Positions 1 to 7,494 of a DNA stretch of 46,693 nucleotides are shown here, one piece after another. The notes under the pieces are model-generated. The model had not been told where the DNA came from, did no database searches, and saw only the letters and a list, made by a program, of their open reading frames with translations. The position numbers and the translations under genes are program-made. This DNA comes from an uncultured Clostridia bacterium (lineage in GTDB: Bacteria > Bacillota > Clostridia > Oscillospirales > Butyricicoccaceae), in assembly GCA_945947915.1 (NCBI GenBank), contig CAMEZQ010000013.1, forward strand, positions 1-46,693, read 5' to 3'. Positions within the stretch are counted from its first letter, which is position 1; the number at the start of each line of letters is the position of its first letter.

Positions 1-130
1 GGTGGCTCATCTCCATGACGCACATGCCGCTGCCGCGGTAGTTCATCATCTCGTCGCGGATCTCTTCCAGGACCTTCTCCGGCATCATGGCAGGGCCGGC
101 GGAGAAGTTAAAGGATCTGTTGTAGTTCAT
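1..130 (-). CDS. serC: Phosphoserine aminotransferase, N-terminal fragment
   Basis: The minus strand encodes the first 43 residues of a protein that runs off the left edge of the window. The readable start is [20 protein letters not shown], followed by a segment containing [14 protein letters not shown]. Both are hallmarks of SerC, the PLP enzyme that transaminates 3-phosphohydroxypyruvate to phosphoserine in serine biosynthesis. The ATG at 128-130 is preceded by a strong AGGAGG ribosome-binding site (complement of 140-145). The catalytic lysine lies outside the window. It is transcribed divergently from the cysteine-synthase-like gene, so serine and sulfur amino-acid functions share this intergenic region. 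Confidence 0.93.
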   Translation of the reverse strand, partial: MNYNRSFNFSAGPAMMPEKVLEEIRDEMMNYRGSGMCVMEMSH

Positions 131-205
131 TGTAGTGTTCCTCCTGTTTTTTATTCCGCGCATACCGGCGCGTATCTCCGGCACCGCGGAACAGAATTAC
201 ATGAC

Positions 206-211
206 AGTATA
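206..211 (-). promoter_or_regulatory. Candidate -10 box for serC
   Basis: The minus strand reads TATACT here, about 75 bases before the serC start. No convincing -35 box stands at the usual spacing, so this is only a candidate. Confidence 0.3.
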
Positions 212-244
212 GGGCCAAAAGCCGGCGCAAAATTTTTTTGCACC

Positions 245-273
245 TTTACTTGTGACCTTAACAAGTATATACT
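245..273 (+). promoter_or_regulatory. Predicted sigma-A promoter for the cysteine-synthase-like gene
   Basis: TTTACT (245-250), a 17-base spacer and TATACT (268-273) give a reasonable housekeeping promoter. It would leave a 5' leader of roughly 130 bases before the GTG start at 414. The whole 131-413 gap is AT-rich and holds no other gene that I can see. Confidence 0.45.
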
Positions 274-413
274 AACATTAACGGAGATTTTAAGCAACCG
301 TGTTTTTCGATTTTTCTTGCAGTGCATGTCACATTTTTTCAAAAAAGCACCTTTGTTTTTCGGATTATTGCACAATTGTGAAGGGTTATGTAATAAGAAA
401 GGCGGTGCTTCCA

Positions 414-1340
414 GTGGCAGTTTACCAAAACATCACACAAATTATCGGCGGCACTCCCCTGGTCCATCTGCAGAGGCTTGGGGAGTATTACGCATGTCAC
501 GGGGAAATTTACGGAAAATGCGAGTTTCTCAACCCCACAGGCAGTCTGAAAGACCGTTCGGCGCTGGGCATCCTGCAAAACGCCGTGCGCGGCGGCGCGC
601 TGGCGCCGGGCGGCACGGTCATCTGTCTGTCGGGCGGCCGGGGCGGCATCTCGGCGGCCATGCTGTGCGCCTGTATGGACCTGCGGTGCATCGTGGTGGC
701 CACCGACAACATCACCCTGCAGAGCATGCGGCATATCCGTGCCTTCGGCGCCGAGATCCGCATGACGCCGGCCGGCGAGGGTCTGGAAGGCATGAAGAAA
801 AAGGGCGAGGCGCTGCAGCGCCAGCTGCCCGGCAGCTTTATCCTCAATCAGTTTGAAGACGACGCCGGCTCGGAGCTCCATCGCACCTTGACCGGCCCCG
901 AGCTGATCGCCGACCTGCCCGACATCGATTATCTGGTGGCCGGCGTGGGCACCGGCGCCAGCCTGACCGGCTGCGCCGAATATGTGCAGCGCATGCGGCC
1001 CGAATGCGTCGTCGTGGCCGTCGAGCCCATGGACAGTCCCGTCCTTTCGGGCGGCCTGCCCGGCGCCCACAGTCTGACCGGCATCGGCCTCGGCTTCACC
1101 CCCAGGGTGCTCAACAAATATATTCTGAACCAGGTGGCCCGGGTGCGCACGCCCGACGCCCTGACCATGACCCGGCAGCTGGCCGTCCTGGAGGGCATGC
1201 TGTGCGGCCCCTCCTCGGGCGCCGCGCTGACAGCCGCCGTATCCATCGCCCAGAACCCCGCTGCCCAGGGCAAAAAGATCGCCGTTCTTCTCCCCGACCG
1301 GGGTGAAGACTACCTCAGCCGGGAAATCTACAACAAATAG
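414..1340 (+). CDS. Cysteine synthase-like PLP-dependent enzyme (fold type II)
   Basis: This 308-aa protein belongs to the cysteine synthase / cystathionine beta-synthase family, which condenses an activated serine with sulfide or another nucleophile. The PLP lysine motif NPTGSLKDR is near residues 40-48 (Lys46). The phosphate-binding loop GVGTGASLTG and the C-terminal CGPSSGAAL and LLPDRGEDYLS segments are present. The usual SGNTG substrate loop reads SGGRGG, so the Asn that contacts PLP in characterised CysK enzymes is missing. The substrate may therefore differ from O-acetylserine. I chose the GTG at 414 because AAAGGCGG lies 9 bases upstream and family homology begins there. The open frame extends back to 300 but that part is unlike the family. 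Confidence 0.8.
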   Translation: MAVYQNITQIIGGTPLVHLQRLGEYYACHGEIYGKCEFLNPTGSLKDRSALGILQNAVRGGALAPGGTVICLSGGRGGISAAMLCACMDLRCIVVATDNITLQSMRHIRAFGAEIRMTPAGEGLEGMKKKGEALQRQLPGSFILNQFEDDAGSELHRTLTGPELIADLPDIDYLVAGVGTGASLTGCAEYVQRMRPECVVVAVEPMDSPVLSGGLPGAHSLTGIGLGFTPRVLNKYILNQVARVRTPDALTMTRQLAVLEGMLCGPSSGAALTAAVSIAQNPAAQGKKIAVLLPDRGEDYLSREIYNK

Positions 1341-1396
1341 CCGGCGTTCTGTATGTGTTCCGGATGTCCGGGCTCTCTTTTCCAGAATATTTCCTG

Positions 1397-1425
1397 TTGA
1401 CAAGGCGCCGTTCTGACGGTATAAT
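1397..1425 (+). promoter_or_regulatory. Consensus sigma-A promoter for the SAM riboswitch and metK
   Basis: TTGACA (1397-1402), a 17-base spacer and TATAAT (1420-1425) form a perfect housekeeping promoter. It sits about 20 bases before the first paired arm of the SAM aptamer. Confidence 0.9.
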
Positions 1426-1446
1426 ATTCTCCGCAGCTTTATATGC

Positions 1447-1538
1447 CCTTATCAAGAGTGGTGGAGGGACCGGCCCGACGATACCACGGCAACCTGCCCA
1501 AGGCAAGGTGCCAAATCCGGCGGAAACGCAAGATGAGG
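1447..1538 (+). ncRNA. SAM-I (S-box) riboswitch aptamer
   Basis: The leader contains the S-box core in order: ATCAAGAGTGGTGGAGGGAC, then GGCCCGA, CGGCAACC and AAGGTGCCAAATCC. The P1 helix is formed by CCTTATC (1447-1453) with GATGAGG (1532-1538). In this class SAM binding stabilises P1 and favours a downstream terminator, so metK should be shut down when SAM is plentiful. The terminator follows directly, and metK is the expected target. Confidence 0.95.
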
Positions 1539-1553
1539 AAGATACAAACATCT

Positions 1554-1586
1554 GACCTGTACCGTTTCCGGTGCAGGTCTTTTTTT
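1554..1586 (+). terminator. SAM-riboswitch-controlled intrinsic terminator
   Basis: GACCTGTACCG pairs with CGGTGCAGGTC around a short TTTC loop and is followed by seven T residues. It lies between the aptamer and the metK ribosome-binding site, the standard position for a transcriptional OFF switch. Confidence 0.9.
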
Positions 1587-1620
1587 GCGTATCCCATGAA
1601 AATCAGAAAGGAATGAACCT

Positions 1621-2766
1621 ATGACCCAAAGACTCTTCACCTCGGAAAGCGTCACCGAGGGCCATCCCGACAAGATCTGCGACCAGATCTCCGACGCCGT
1701 TCTGGACGCCATTCTGGAAAAGGATCCCGGCGCCCGCGTCGCCTGCGAAACGGCCTGCTCCACCGGCCTTGTCCATATCATGGGCGAGATCACCACCGAA
1801 TGCTATGTGGACATCGCCGCCATCGCCCGCCGGGTCGTCAAGGAGATCGGCTATGACCGCGCCAAGTACGGCTTCGACGGCGACACCTGCGGCATCATCA
1901 CCAATATCGACAGCCAGAGCGCCGACATCGCCCTCGGCACCAACGACCAGGTGGCCGGCGCCGGCGACCAGGGCATGATGTTCGGCTATGCCTGCACCGA
2001 GACCCGCCAGCTCATGCCCGCCCCCATCATGTATTCCCACCTGCTGGCCCGCCGGCTGGCCGAGGTGCGCAAGACGGCCGTGCTGCCCTTCGTGCTGCCC
2101 GACGGCAAATCCCAGGTGACAGTGGAATACGGCGAGGACGGCATGCCGGCCCGCATCGACACGGTGGTCGTTTCCACCCAGCACGCCCCCGACATCCGTC
2201 TGGAACGCCTGCGGGAGGCCGTCATGGAGGAGGTCATCAAAAAGGCCCTGCCTGCCCACCTGCTGGATCAGAACACCAAGTATTTCATCAATCCCACCGG
2301 AAGATTCGTCATCGGCGGCCCCATGGGCGACACCGGCCTGACCGGCCGTAAGATCATCGTCGACACCTACGGCGGCTATGCCCGTCACGGCGGCGGCGCC
2401 TTCTCGGGCAAGGACCCCACCAAAGTCGACCGCAGCGCCGCCTATATGGCCCGCTACGCCGCCAAGAACATCGTCGCCGCCGGTCTGGCCCAGCGCTGTG
2501 AGATCGAGCTGGCCTACGCCATCGGCGTGGCCCATCCCGTTTCCATCTTCGTCGAGACCTTCGGCACCGGCGCCGTCGACCAGGCGCGCCTGGTGCAGGC
2601 CGTCACCGACAATTTCGACATGCGCCCGGCCGCCATCATCGAGCATCTGGGCCTGCGCCGGCCCATCTACCGGCAGACGGCCGCCTACGGCCACTTCGGC
2701 CGCGACGATCTCGACCTGCCCTGGGAGCGCCTGGACAAGGTCGAAGCCCTCAAGCAGTACCTTTAA
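1621..2766 (+). CDS. metK: S-adenosylmethionine synthetase
   Basis: MetK makes S-adenosylmethionine from ATP and methionine. The 381-aa product has the family start [20 protein letters not shown] with the ATP-contacting His-Pro-Asp. It also has [12 protein letters not shown] and the glycine-rich loop [11 protein letters not shown] followed by [16 protein letters not shown]. The length is normal for bacterial MetK. AGGAATG just upstream provides the ribosome-binding site. Control by the SAM-I riboswitch in the leader fits a product-feedback loop. Confidence 0.97.
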   Translation: MTQRLFTSESVTEGHPDKICDQISDAVLDAILEKDPGARVACETACSTGLVHIMGEITTECYVDIAAIARRVVKEIGYDRAKYGFDGDTCGIITNIDSQSADIALGTNDQVAGAGDQGMMFGYACTETRQLMPAPIMYSHLLARRLAEVRKTAVLPFVLPDGKSQVTVEYGEDGMPARIDTVVVSTQHAPDIRLERLREAVMEEVIKKALPAHLLDQNTKYFINPTGRFVIGGPMGDTGLTGRKIIVDTYGGYARHGGGAFSGKDPTKVDRSAAYMARYAAKNIVAAGLAQRCEIELAYAIGVAHPVSIFVETFGTGAVDQARLVQAVTDNFDMRPAAIIEHLGLRRPIYRQTAAYGHFGRDDLDLPWERLDKVEALKQYL

Positions 2767-2793
2767 TACAGCCACCCTGAAAGGAGCCTTATT

Positions 2794-3774
2794 ATGATGC
2801 GTATCATTGATTTCCACTGCGACACCATGGGCGAGCGTATCGCCCGCAGCCAGGGCCAGGTGGGCCTGCGCCGCAACGACTGCCACATTTCCCTGGAGAA
2901 GATGCAGAAGGGCGAGGGTCTGGCCCAGTTCTTCGCCATCTGGATCCCCCAGGACGAAACCGCCAAGGAGCTGGGCGTCACCATGGAGCCCTATCCCTAT
3001 TTCAATTTCGTTTATGAAAAATATCTGGAAGAGTTGGAGAAGAACCGCGACATCATCGCCCCTGCCTTCTGCCTGGCCGACATCGAGCGCAACCGCGCCC
3101 AGGGCCTCATGTCCTCCATTCTGTCCATCGAAGACAGCGTGCCGCTGGAGGGTCATATCGAGCGCGTGGACGAGTTCTACCGGAAGGGCGTCCGCCTTAT
3201 GTCGCTGACCTGGAACTACGAGAACTCGGTGGCCTATCCCACCAGCGAAGACCCTGAAGTCATGAAAAAGGGCCTCAAGCCTTTCGGCCTGGAGGTCGTT
3301 GCCCGCATGAACGAGCTGGGCATGATCGTCGACGTTTCCCACCTCAACGACGCCGGCATCTTCGATGTGCTCAAATACAGCAAAAAGCCCATCGTCGCCT
3401 CCCATTCCAACGCCCGCGGCCTGTGTGACCACCGCCGCAACCTGACCGACGAGATGCTGCACCTGTTGGGCGAAAAGGGCGGTCTGACCGGCCTCAACTA
3501 CTGCGCTCCCTTTATGAGCGAGGAAGCCGCCCGCAACAACATGACCACCTGCGAAGACATCGTCCGCCACGCCCTCTACATCAAGGACAAGGCCGGCATC
3601 GACGCCGTGGCCTTCGGCTCCGACTTCGACGGCATCCACAACGACCTGGAGTTCGGCGACTACGCCGGCATGCCCCGGGTGATCGCCGCCCTGGAAAAGC
3701 ACTTTACCCCCGACGAGATCGAAAAGATCTGCTGGAAGAACGCATATCGCGTCATCGGCGAGAGCATGAAATAA
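2794..3774 (+). CDS. Membrane dipeptidase-like M19 peptidase
   Basis: The 326-aa product matches the renal-dipeptidase (M19) family of zinc enzymes that cleave dipeptides, some acting on D-residue dipeptides. The metal-site motif DFHCD places His8 and Asp10 near the N-terminus. SIEDS around Glu113 fits the bridging glutamate, and VDVSHLND, ASHSNARG and GSDFDG supply later ligands or substrate contacts. There is no signal peptide, so it is predicted to be cytosolic. AAGGAGCC precedes two adjacent ATG codons (2794 and 2797) and either could start. It lies 27 bases after metK without an obvious terminator and may be partly co-transcribed. Confidence 0.9.
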   Translation: MMRIIDFHCDTMGERIARSQGQVGLRRNDCHISLEKMQKGEGLAQFFAIWIPQDETAKELGVTMEPYPYFNFVYEKYLEELEKNRDIIAPAFCLADIERNRAQGLMSSILSIEDSVPLEGHIERVDEFYRKGVRLMSLTWNYENSVAYPTSEDPEVMKKGLKPFGLEVVARMNELGMIVDVSHLNDAGIFDVLKYSKKPIVASHSNARGLCDHRRNLTDEMLHLLGEKGGLTGLNYCAPFMSEEAARNNMTTCEDIVRHALYIKDKAGIDAVAFGSDFDGIHNDLEFGDYAGMPRVIAALEKHFTPDEIEKICWKNAYRVIGESMK

Positions 3775-3790
3775 GACACATAAAAATCAG

Positions 3791-3828
3791 AAAACCGGCC
3801 GTTTTCCCCTGTGAAGACGGCCGGTTTT
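3791..3828 (+). terminator. Intrinsic terminator after the dipeptidase gene
   Basis: AAAACCGGCCGT pairs with ACGGCCGGTTTT across a 14-base loop. The A and T tracts allow function on either strand. Confidence 0.8.
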
Positions 3829-3868
3829 GCTTTGTCCAAAACCCAACGTGGTGGATTCGGGACAGATG

Positions 3869-3899
3869 AAAAAAACGCTCCCGCCGGGAGCGCTTTTTT
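3869..3899 (-). terminator. Bidirectional terminator at the end of the LysR gene
   Basis: A7-CGCTCCC, loop GCC, GGGAGCG, then C and T6. It ends the minus-strand LysR transcript and can also stop plus-strand readthrough. Confidence 0.8.
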
Positions 3900-3902
3900 C
3901 AT

Positions 3903-4808
3903 TCAATTGTGGCTCCCAAAGGTGTCCTTCAGTTCCTTGACAAAGGCCTCGGCGGCCGGGGAAAGGGGCCGGTTCTTGCGGTAGACGGCGTAGAAGCTGC
4001 GGCTGAGGTCGGGGCTTTCGTAATCGAAGGCCAGGATGCCGCCGGAAGCCACGCAGTCCTCGCAGGCGTACTTGGAAACGATGGCCAGGCCCAGGCCGTT
4101 CTTGACGCCCTGGATGACGCTCTCGGTGCTCTGCAGCTGCACCGAAATGCGCAGGCTCTGGGGATCGATGCCGATGCTGTGGAGGAAGATCTCCGATTCC
4201 TTGCGGGTGCCCGAGCCGTATTCGCGGGAAATGAACTTGTTGGCGCGGATGATGTCGGGCGTGATGCGGCCCTCCAGCGCGGCAAAGGCGGGGGTGTTGG
4301 GGGTGATGATGACCAGGCGGTCTTCGGCCACCGGCTCAAAGACGCAGCCGCTCTTTTCAAAAATGGCGCCGGTGACGCCGACCTCCGCGTCCATATCGAT
4401 GATGCGGTGGACCACCTCGACGCTGTCGTACTGCTTGATGGAGAGGGTCAGCTGCGGATATTTCTCGATGAGCGACGGCATGGCCCGTGGCAGCAGATAC
4501 TGGGAAGGCACCGTGGATGCGGCCACGTCCAGCGTGCCCCGCACCTGGGTCGAATAGCTCTTGACCTCCTGCATGGCCATGTCCCGCAGATTGAGCATCT
4601 CCAGGGCATACTGATAAAAGATCTTACCGGCCTTGGAGGGATAGACCTCCTTGGTCGACCGTACGATCAGCTTGGCGTCCAGTTCGTCCTCCAGCGCGTT
4701 GATATGGGCGCTGACCGTCGGCTGGGAGAGATAGACGGCCTCGGCGGCCTTGGAAAAGCTCTTGAGCTTGACGACGTTGACAAAGACCTCCAGCTGCTTC
4801 AAATGCAT
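3903..4808 (-). CDS. LysR-family regulator, probably of selenium metabolism genes
   Basis: The 301-aa protein has the LysR winged helix-turn-helix at about residues 1-60 (FSKAAEAVYLSQPTVSAHIN) and a periplasmic-binding-protein-like effector domain from about 90 to 295. It resembles the CysB/CysL branch. LysR regulators of this sort are known next to selD and yedE in selenium-using bacteria, and this one is divergent from selD. Regulation of selD is therefore a reasonable inference. The effector is unknown. The start has AAAGGAG nine bases upstream on the minus strand. Confidence 0.88.
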   Translation of the reverse strand: MHLKQLEVFVNVVKLKSFSKAAEAVYLSQPTVSAHINALEDELDAKLIVRSTKEVYPSKAGKIFYQYALEMLNLRDMAMQEVKSYSTQVRGTLDVAASTVPSQYLLPRAMPSLIEKYPQLTLSIKQYDSVEVVHRIIDMDAEVGVTGAIFEKSGCVFEPVAEDRLVIITPNTPAFAALEGRITPDIIRANKFISREYGSGTRKESEIFLHSIGIDPQSLRISVQLQSTESVIQGVKNGLGLAIVSKYACEDCVASGGILAFDYESPDLSRSFYAVYRKNRPLSPAAEAFVKELKDTFGSHN

Positions 4809-4897
4809 GGTTTTACCAACTCCTTTTTTGCGGCGGCGTAAAGCCGCCCGGTTTTGCTGTATCGATCAAAGTACCCGCCTGCCGGCTTTGTTTTGGT

Positions 4898-4917
4898 ATT
4901 GCTATTTTGCGGGCAAT
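4898..4917 (+). promoter_or_regulatory. Candidate LysR operator overlapping the selD promoter
   Basis: ATTGC (4898-4902) and GCAAT (4913-4917) form an inverted repeat with a 10-base spacer, similar in size to LysR-type boxes. It overlaps the -35 box and spacer of the selD promoter in the LysR/selD divergent region. Confidence 0.4.
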
Positions 4918-4927
4918 CAAGTACAAT
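4899..4927 (+). promoter_or_regulatory. Predicted selD promoter
   Basis: TTGCTA (4899-4904), a 17-base spacer and TACAAT (4922-4927). A start near 4934 would give a leader of about 38 bases before the selD ATG. Confidence 0.6.
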
Positions 4928-4971
4928 AATCTCGGACAAAAAATAAACACAGGAAGGGAGGCGATGCTTGT

Positions 4972-6009
4972 ATGAAAGAAAAGCAGAGACTGACGCAAAT
5001 GGCCAAGAGCGGCGGCTGAGGCGCAAAGATCGGACCGGGTGTCCTCAGCGGGATCCTTTCGAGGCTTCCCAAATTTTCCGACAGCAATCTGCTGGTCGGC
5101 TTTGATACAAGCGACGACGCCGCTGTATATAAAATCAACGAAGAGCTTGCCATGATCCAGACCGTCGACTTTTTCCCGCCCATTGTCGACGACCCCTATA
5201 CCTTCGGCCAGATCGCCGCGGCCAACGCCATCAGCGACATCTACGCCATGGGCGGTGTGCCCAAGCTGGCCATGAACCTCATCTGCTTCCCCTCCTGCCT
5301 GGACCTCAAGATCATGGAGGAGATCCTGCAGGGCGGCTACAGCAAGGTCATCGAGGCCGGGGCCATCATCGCCGGCGGCCATACCATCGAAGACAACGAG
5401 CCGAAATACGGCCTGTGCGTCACCGGCTATGCCCATCCCAAAGAGATCCTGGCCAACTCCACGGCCAGAGAGGGCGATATTCTGGTGCTGACCAAGTCGC
5501 TGGGCACCGGCATCCTGTCGTCGGCCGCCATGGCCGAGATCCTGCCCGAAAAGGACTATAAAGTCATGGTGGGCATGATGAGCCACCTCAACAAATACGC
5601 CCAGGAAGCCATGATGCCCTGCCGTCCCTCGGCCTGCACCGACATCACCGGCTTCGGCCTGCTGGGCCACGCCTTTGAAATGGCCCACGGCAGCGGCCTG
5701 ACCATCGAGCTGTTTTCCGACCATGTGCCGGCACTGCCCAAGGCGCTGGAGCTGGCCCGCGAGGGCGTCATTCCCGGCGGCGCCTACAACAACATGGGCT
5801 ATCTGGAAAAGGATGTGGAGATCGCAAAGCGTGTGCCGCTGGAGCTGAGTGACGTTATGTACGATCCCCAGACCTCGGGCGGCCTGCTGATCGCCGTGCC
5901 GGAAGAACGGGTGGAGGAGCTTTGCAGCCGCCTGACCGACAAGGGCGAGGAAGCGCACATTATCGGCTATACCAAGGCTTTCGACGGCAAATCCATTCGC
6001 GTGCTCTGA
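4972..6009 (+). CDS. selD: Selenide, water dikinase (SelD), a selenoprotein with UGA-coded Sec16
   Basis: SelD makes selenophosphate, the selenium donor for selenocysteine and selenouridine synthesis. A plain reading frame begins only at 5152. Reading from the ATG at 4972, after the GGAAGGGAGG ribosome-binding site, and decoding TGA at 5017-5019 as Sec gives MKEKQRLTQMAKSGGU followed by GAKIGPG. That puts Sec exactly at the catalytic Cys/Sec site of the family. The product is then 345 residues, the normal SelD length. The ATP-binding part (TVDFFPPIVDDPYTFGQIAA) and the C-terminal TDITGFGLLGHAFEMA follow. The organism must therefore have Sec decoding machinery, though selA, selB and selC are not in this window. 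Confidence 0.95.
5017..5055 (+). promoter_or_regulatory. Sec UGA codon and candidate bacterial SECIS hairpin
   Basis: The TGA at 5017-5019 is followed at 5032-5044 by the small hairpin GGAC-CGGGT-GTCC. An outer GATC/GATC pairing (5028-5031 with 5052-5055) may extend it. The apical-loop G residues lie 18-20 bases after the UGA, within the range seen for bacterial SECIS elements. SelB binding is inferred. Confidence 0.7.
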
Positions 6010-6028
6010 ACGTTTGAACTGCTGTGTT

Positions 6029-6061
6029 CCCCCTGCGGCAAATGCCGCAGGGGGATTTTTT
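6029..6061 (+). terminator. Intrinsic terminator after selD
   Basis: CCCCCTGCGGCA pairs with TGCCGCAGGGGG around a two-base gap and is followed by A and six T residues. Confidence 0.88.
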
Positions 6062-6065
6062 ATGC

Positions 6066-7220
6066 TTATTTGCCGGCGCAGATCCGGCGCAGGGCATCCA
6101 GGCAGTAGTCGACCTCCGCCTTGGTGTTGCCGTGGCCGAAGGAGAAGCGCACGGTGCCCTCGGGATAGGTGCCCAGGGTCTGATGGGCGCGGGGCGCGCA
6201 GTGCAGGCCCACCCGGGTCATGACGCCGTAGCCCTGCTCCAGCTCAAAGGCGATGCGGGCGTTGTCGTCGTTTTTAAAATCCACCGAAACGATGGCGGCG
6301 CGGCCCTCGCGGCCGCTGAGGCCCACCGGCCGGGCGCCGGGCAGTTCCAGCACCCCTTCCCGGAAGCGCATGGCCAGATCCAGTTCCTTTTGAGCGATGG
6401 CGCCCGGCTCCTGCGACTGGTGATAAAGCAGGGCGGCCCGCAGGCCGATGATGCCGGGCAGATTCATGGTGCCGGCCTCAAAGCGGTCGGGCATAAAGGA
6501 CGGCATTTCCTCCAGATGGGAGGCGCTGCCGGTGCCGCCGGCGATGAGCGGGGTGGTCTCTTTGGCCATCCGGTCGGACAGGAGCATGCCGCCGATGCCC
6601 TGGGGGCCCAGCAGGCTCTTGTGGCCGGTAAAGCAGAGGGCGTCGATGCCGCATTCCTCCATATGGATGGGGAAGGTGCCGGCCTTCTGGGCACTGTCGA
6701 CGATGAAGGCGATGCCGTGGTCGCGGCAGATGCGGCCCACCTCGGCGATGGGCAGGAAGGTGCCGCAGACGTTGGAGGCGGCCGTCAGCACCACGGCTTT
6801 GGTATTGGGCCGGATGCATTTTTCCACCAGCGCGGGGTCCAGCGTGCCGTCGCCGGCGCAGGGCACGGCGTCGAAGGCAACGCCCTGCTTTTCCATCTGC
6901 ACCAGGGGGCGCATGACGGCATTGTGCTCCATCGAGCTGGTGATGACATGGTCGCCGGGCTTTAAAAAGCCCTTGATGAGATAATTGAGGGAATAGGTGA
7001 TGCTGGGGGTGAACACGACGTTCTTGAACTTGTGGAAGCCGAACAGGCTGCACAGCATCTGGCGGGTCTCCAGCACCTGCCCGGAGATGGCGTAGGCCTC
7101 TTCATAGCCGCCGCGGTTGATGTTGAAGGCGCCGTTATCCAGCAGCGCCCGCACGGCGTCGGACACGCCGGGCGCCTTGGGAAACGAGGTGCTGCCGTTG
7201 TCGAAATAGATCCGTTCCAT
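6066..7220 (-). CDS. Class V aminotransferase-fold cysteine desulfurase-like protein
   Basis: The 384-aa protein has the NifS/SufS fold. The start IYFDNGSTSFPKAP, the SSMEHNA segment (His99), FIVDSAQKAG and the PLP lysine motif CFTGHKSLLG (Lys201) are all present. GLHCAPRAHQTLG supplies the sulfur- or selenium-carrying cysteine in the arrangement of group II desulfurases. These enzymes release sulfur from cysteine or selenium from selenocysteine. Members of this subfamily are often found beside selD and yedE genes, so a selenium-delivery role is plausible but unproven. It faces selD tail to tail and is divergent from yedE. Confidence 0.88.
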   Translation of the reverse strand: MERIYFDNGSTSFPKAPGVSDAVRALLDNGAFNINRGGYEEAYAISGQVLETRQMLCSLFGFHKFKNVVFTPSITYSLNYLIKGFLKPGDHVITSSMEHNAVMRPLVQMEKQGVAFDAVPCAGDGTLDPALVEKCIRPNTKAVVLTAASNVCGTFLPIAEVGRICRDHGIAFIVDSAQKAGTFPIHMEECGIDALCFTGHKSLLGPQGIGGMLLSDRMAKETTPLIAGGTGSASHLEEMPSFMPDRFEAGTMNLPGIIGLRAALLYHQSQEPGAIAQKELDLAMRFREGVLELPGARPVGLSGREGRAAIVSVDFKNDDNARIAFELEQGYGVMTRVGLHCAPRAHQTLGTYPEGTVRFSFGHGNTKAEVDYCLDALRRICAGK

Positions 7221-7494
7221 GACAAAACTCCCTGTTTTTTATTTATATATTTATGGTATAATATCCCGCGCCCGATCTTCCGGACAGGTCCGGCCCGCAG
7301 ACGCGCAAAAAAACACGGATATTATAGATAAATCCAATGAATATTATAAGAGCTCAGATGACAAAAAGCTACTGGATTCTAACTTTATCGAAAAAAACTA
7401 TAAATAATCTAAAATTTATCGCTAAAAAATATTTAACAAACCGTAAACATACAGGTATAATCATCGTGAAAATATTTGTATAGGAGAGATCCTC
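7221..7494. other. AT-rich divergent intergenic region between the desulfurase gene and yedE
   Basis: This stretch of about 270 bases is far more AT-rich than the flanking genes. It contains several TATAAT-like boxes on both strands, for example 7256-7261 on the plus strand. A good yedE promoter lies near its right end. I see no ORF with a ribosome-binding site and no known RNA family. Confidence 0.55.
7433..7461 (+). promoter_or_regulatory. Predicted promoter of the yedE-yedF-DUF3343 operon
   Basis: TTAACA (7433-7438), a 17-base spacer and TATAAT (7456-7461), about 34 bases before the yedE start codon. Confidence 0.8.

Noticed and set aside
1603-3702. A 699-codon minus-strand open frame
   Set aside because: It is antisense to metK and the dipeptidase gene, both certain. 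It is Gly/Val/Ala/His-rich without recognisable domains.
5152-6009. selD starting at the ATG at 5152
   Set aside because: This start removes the catalytic residue and the first 60 residues of SelD. Decoding the TGA at 5017 as Sec restores the full family sequence from a well-placed start at 4972.
7221-7494. A selC (tRNA-Sec) or other RNA gene in the AT-rich gap near yedE
   Set aside because: I looked for a long acceptor stem, a TCA anticodon loop and a T-loop and found none. The region looks like promoters only.
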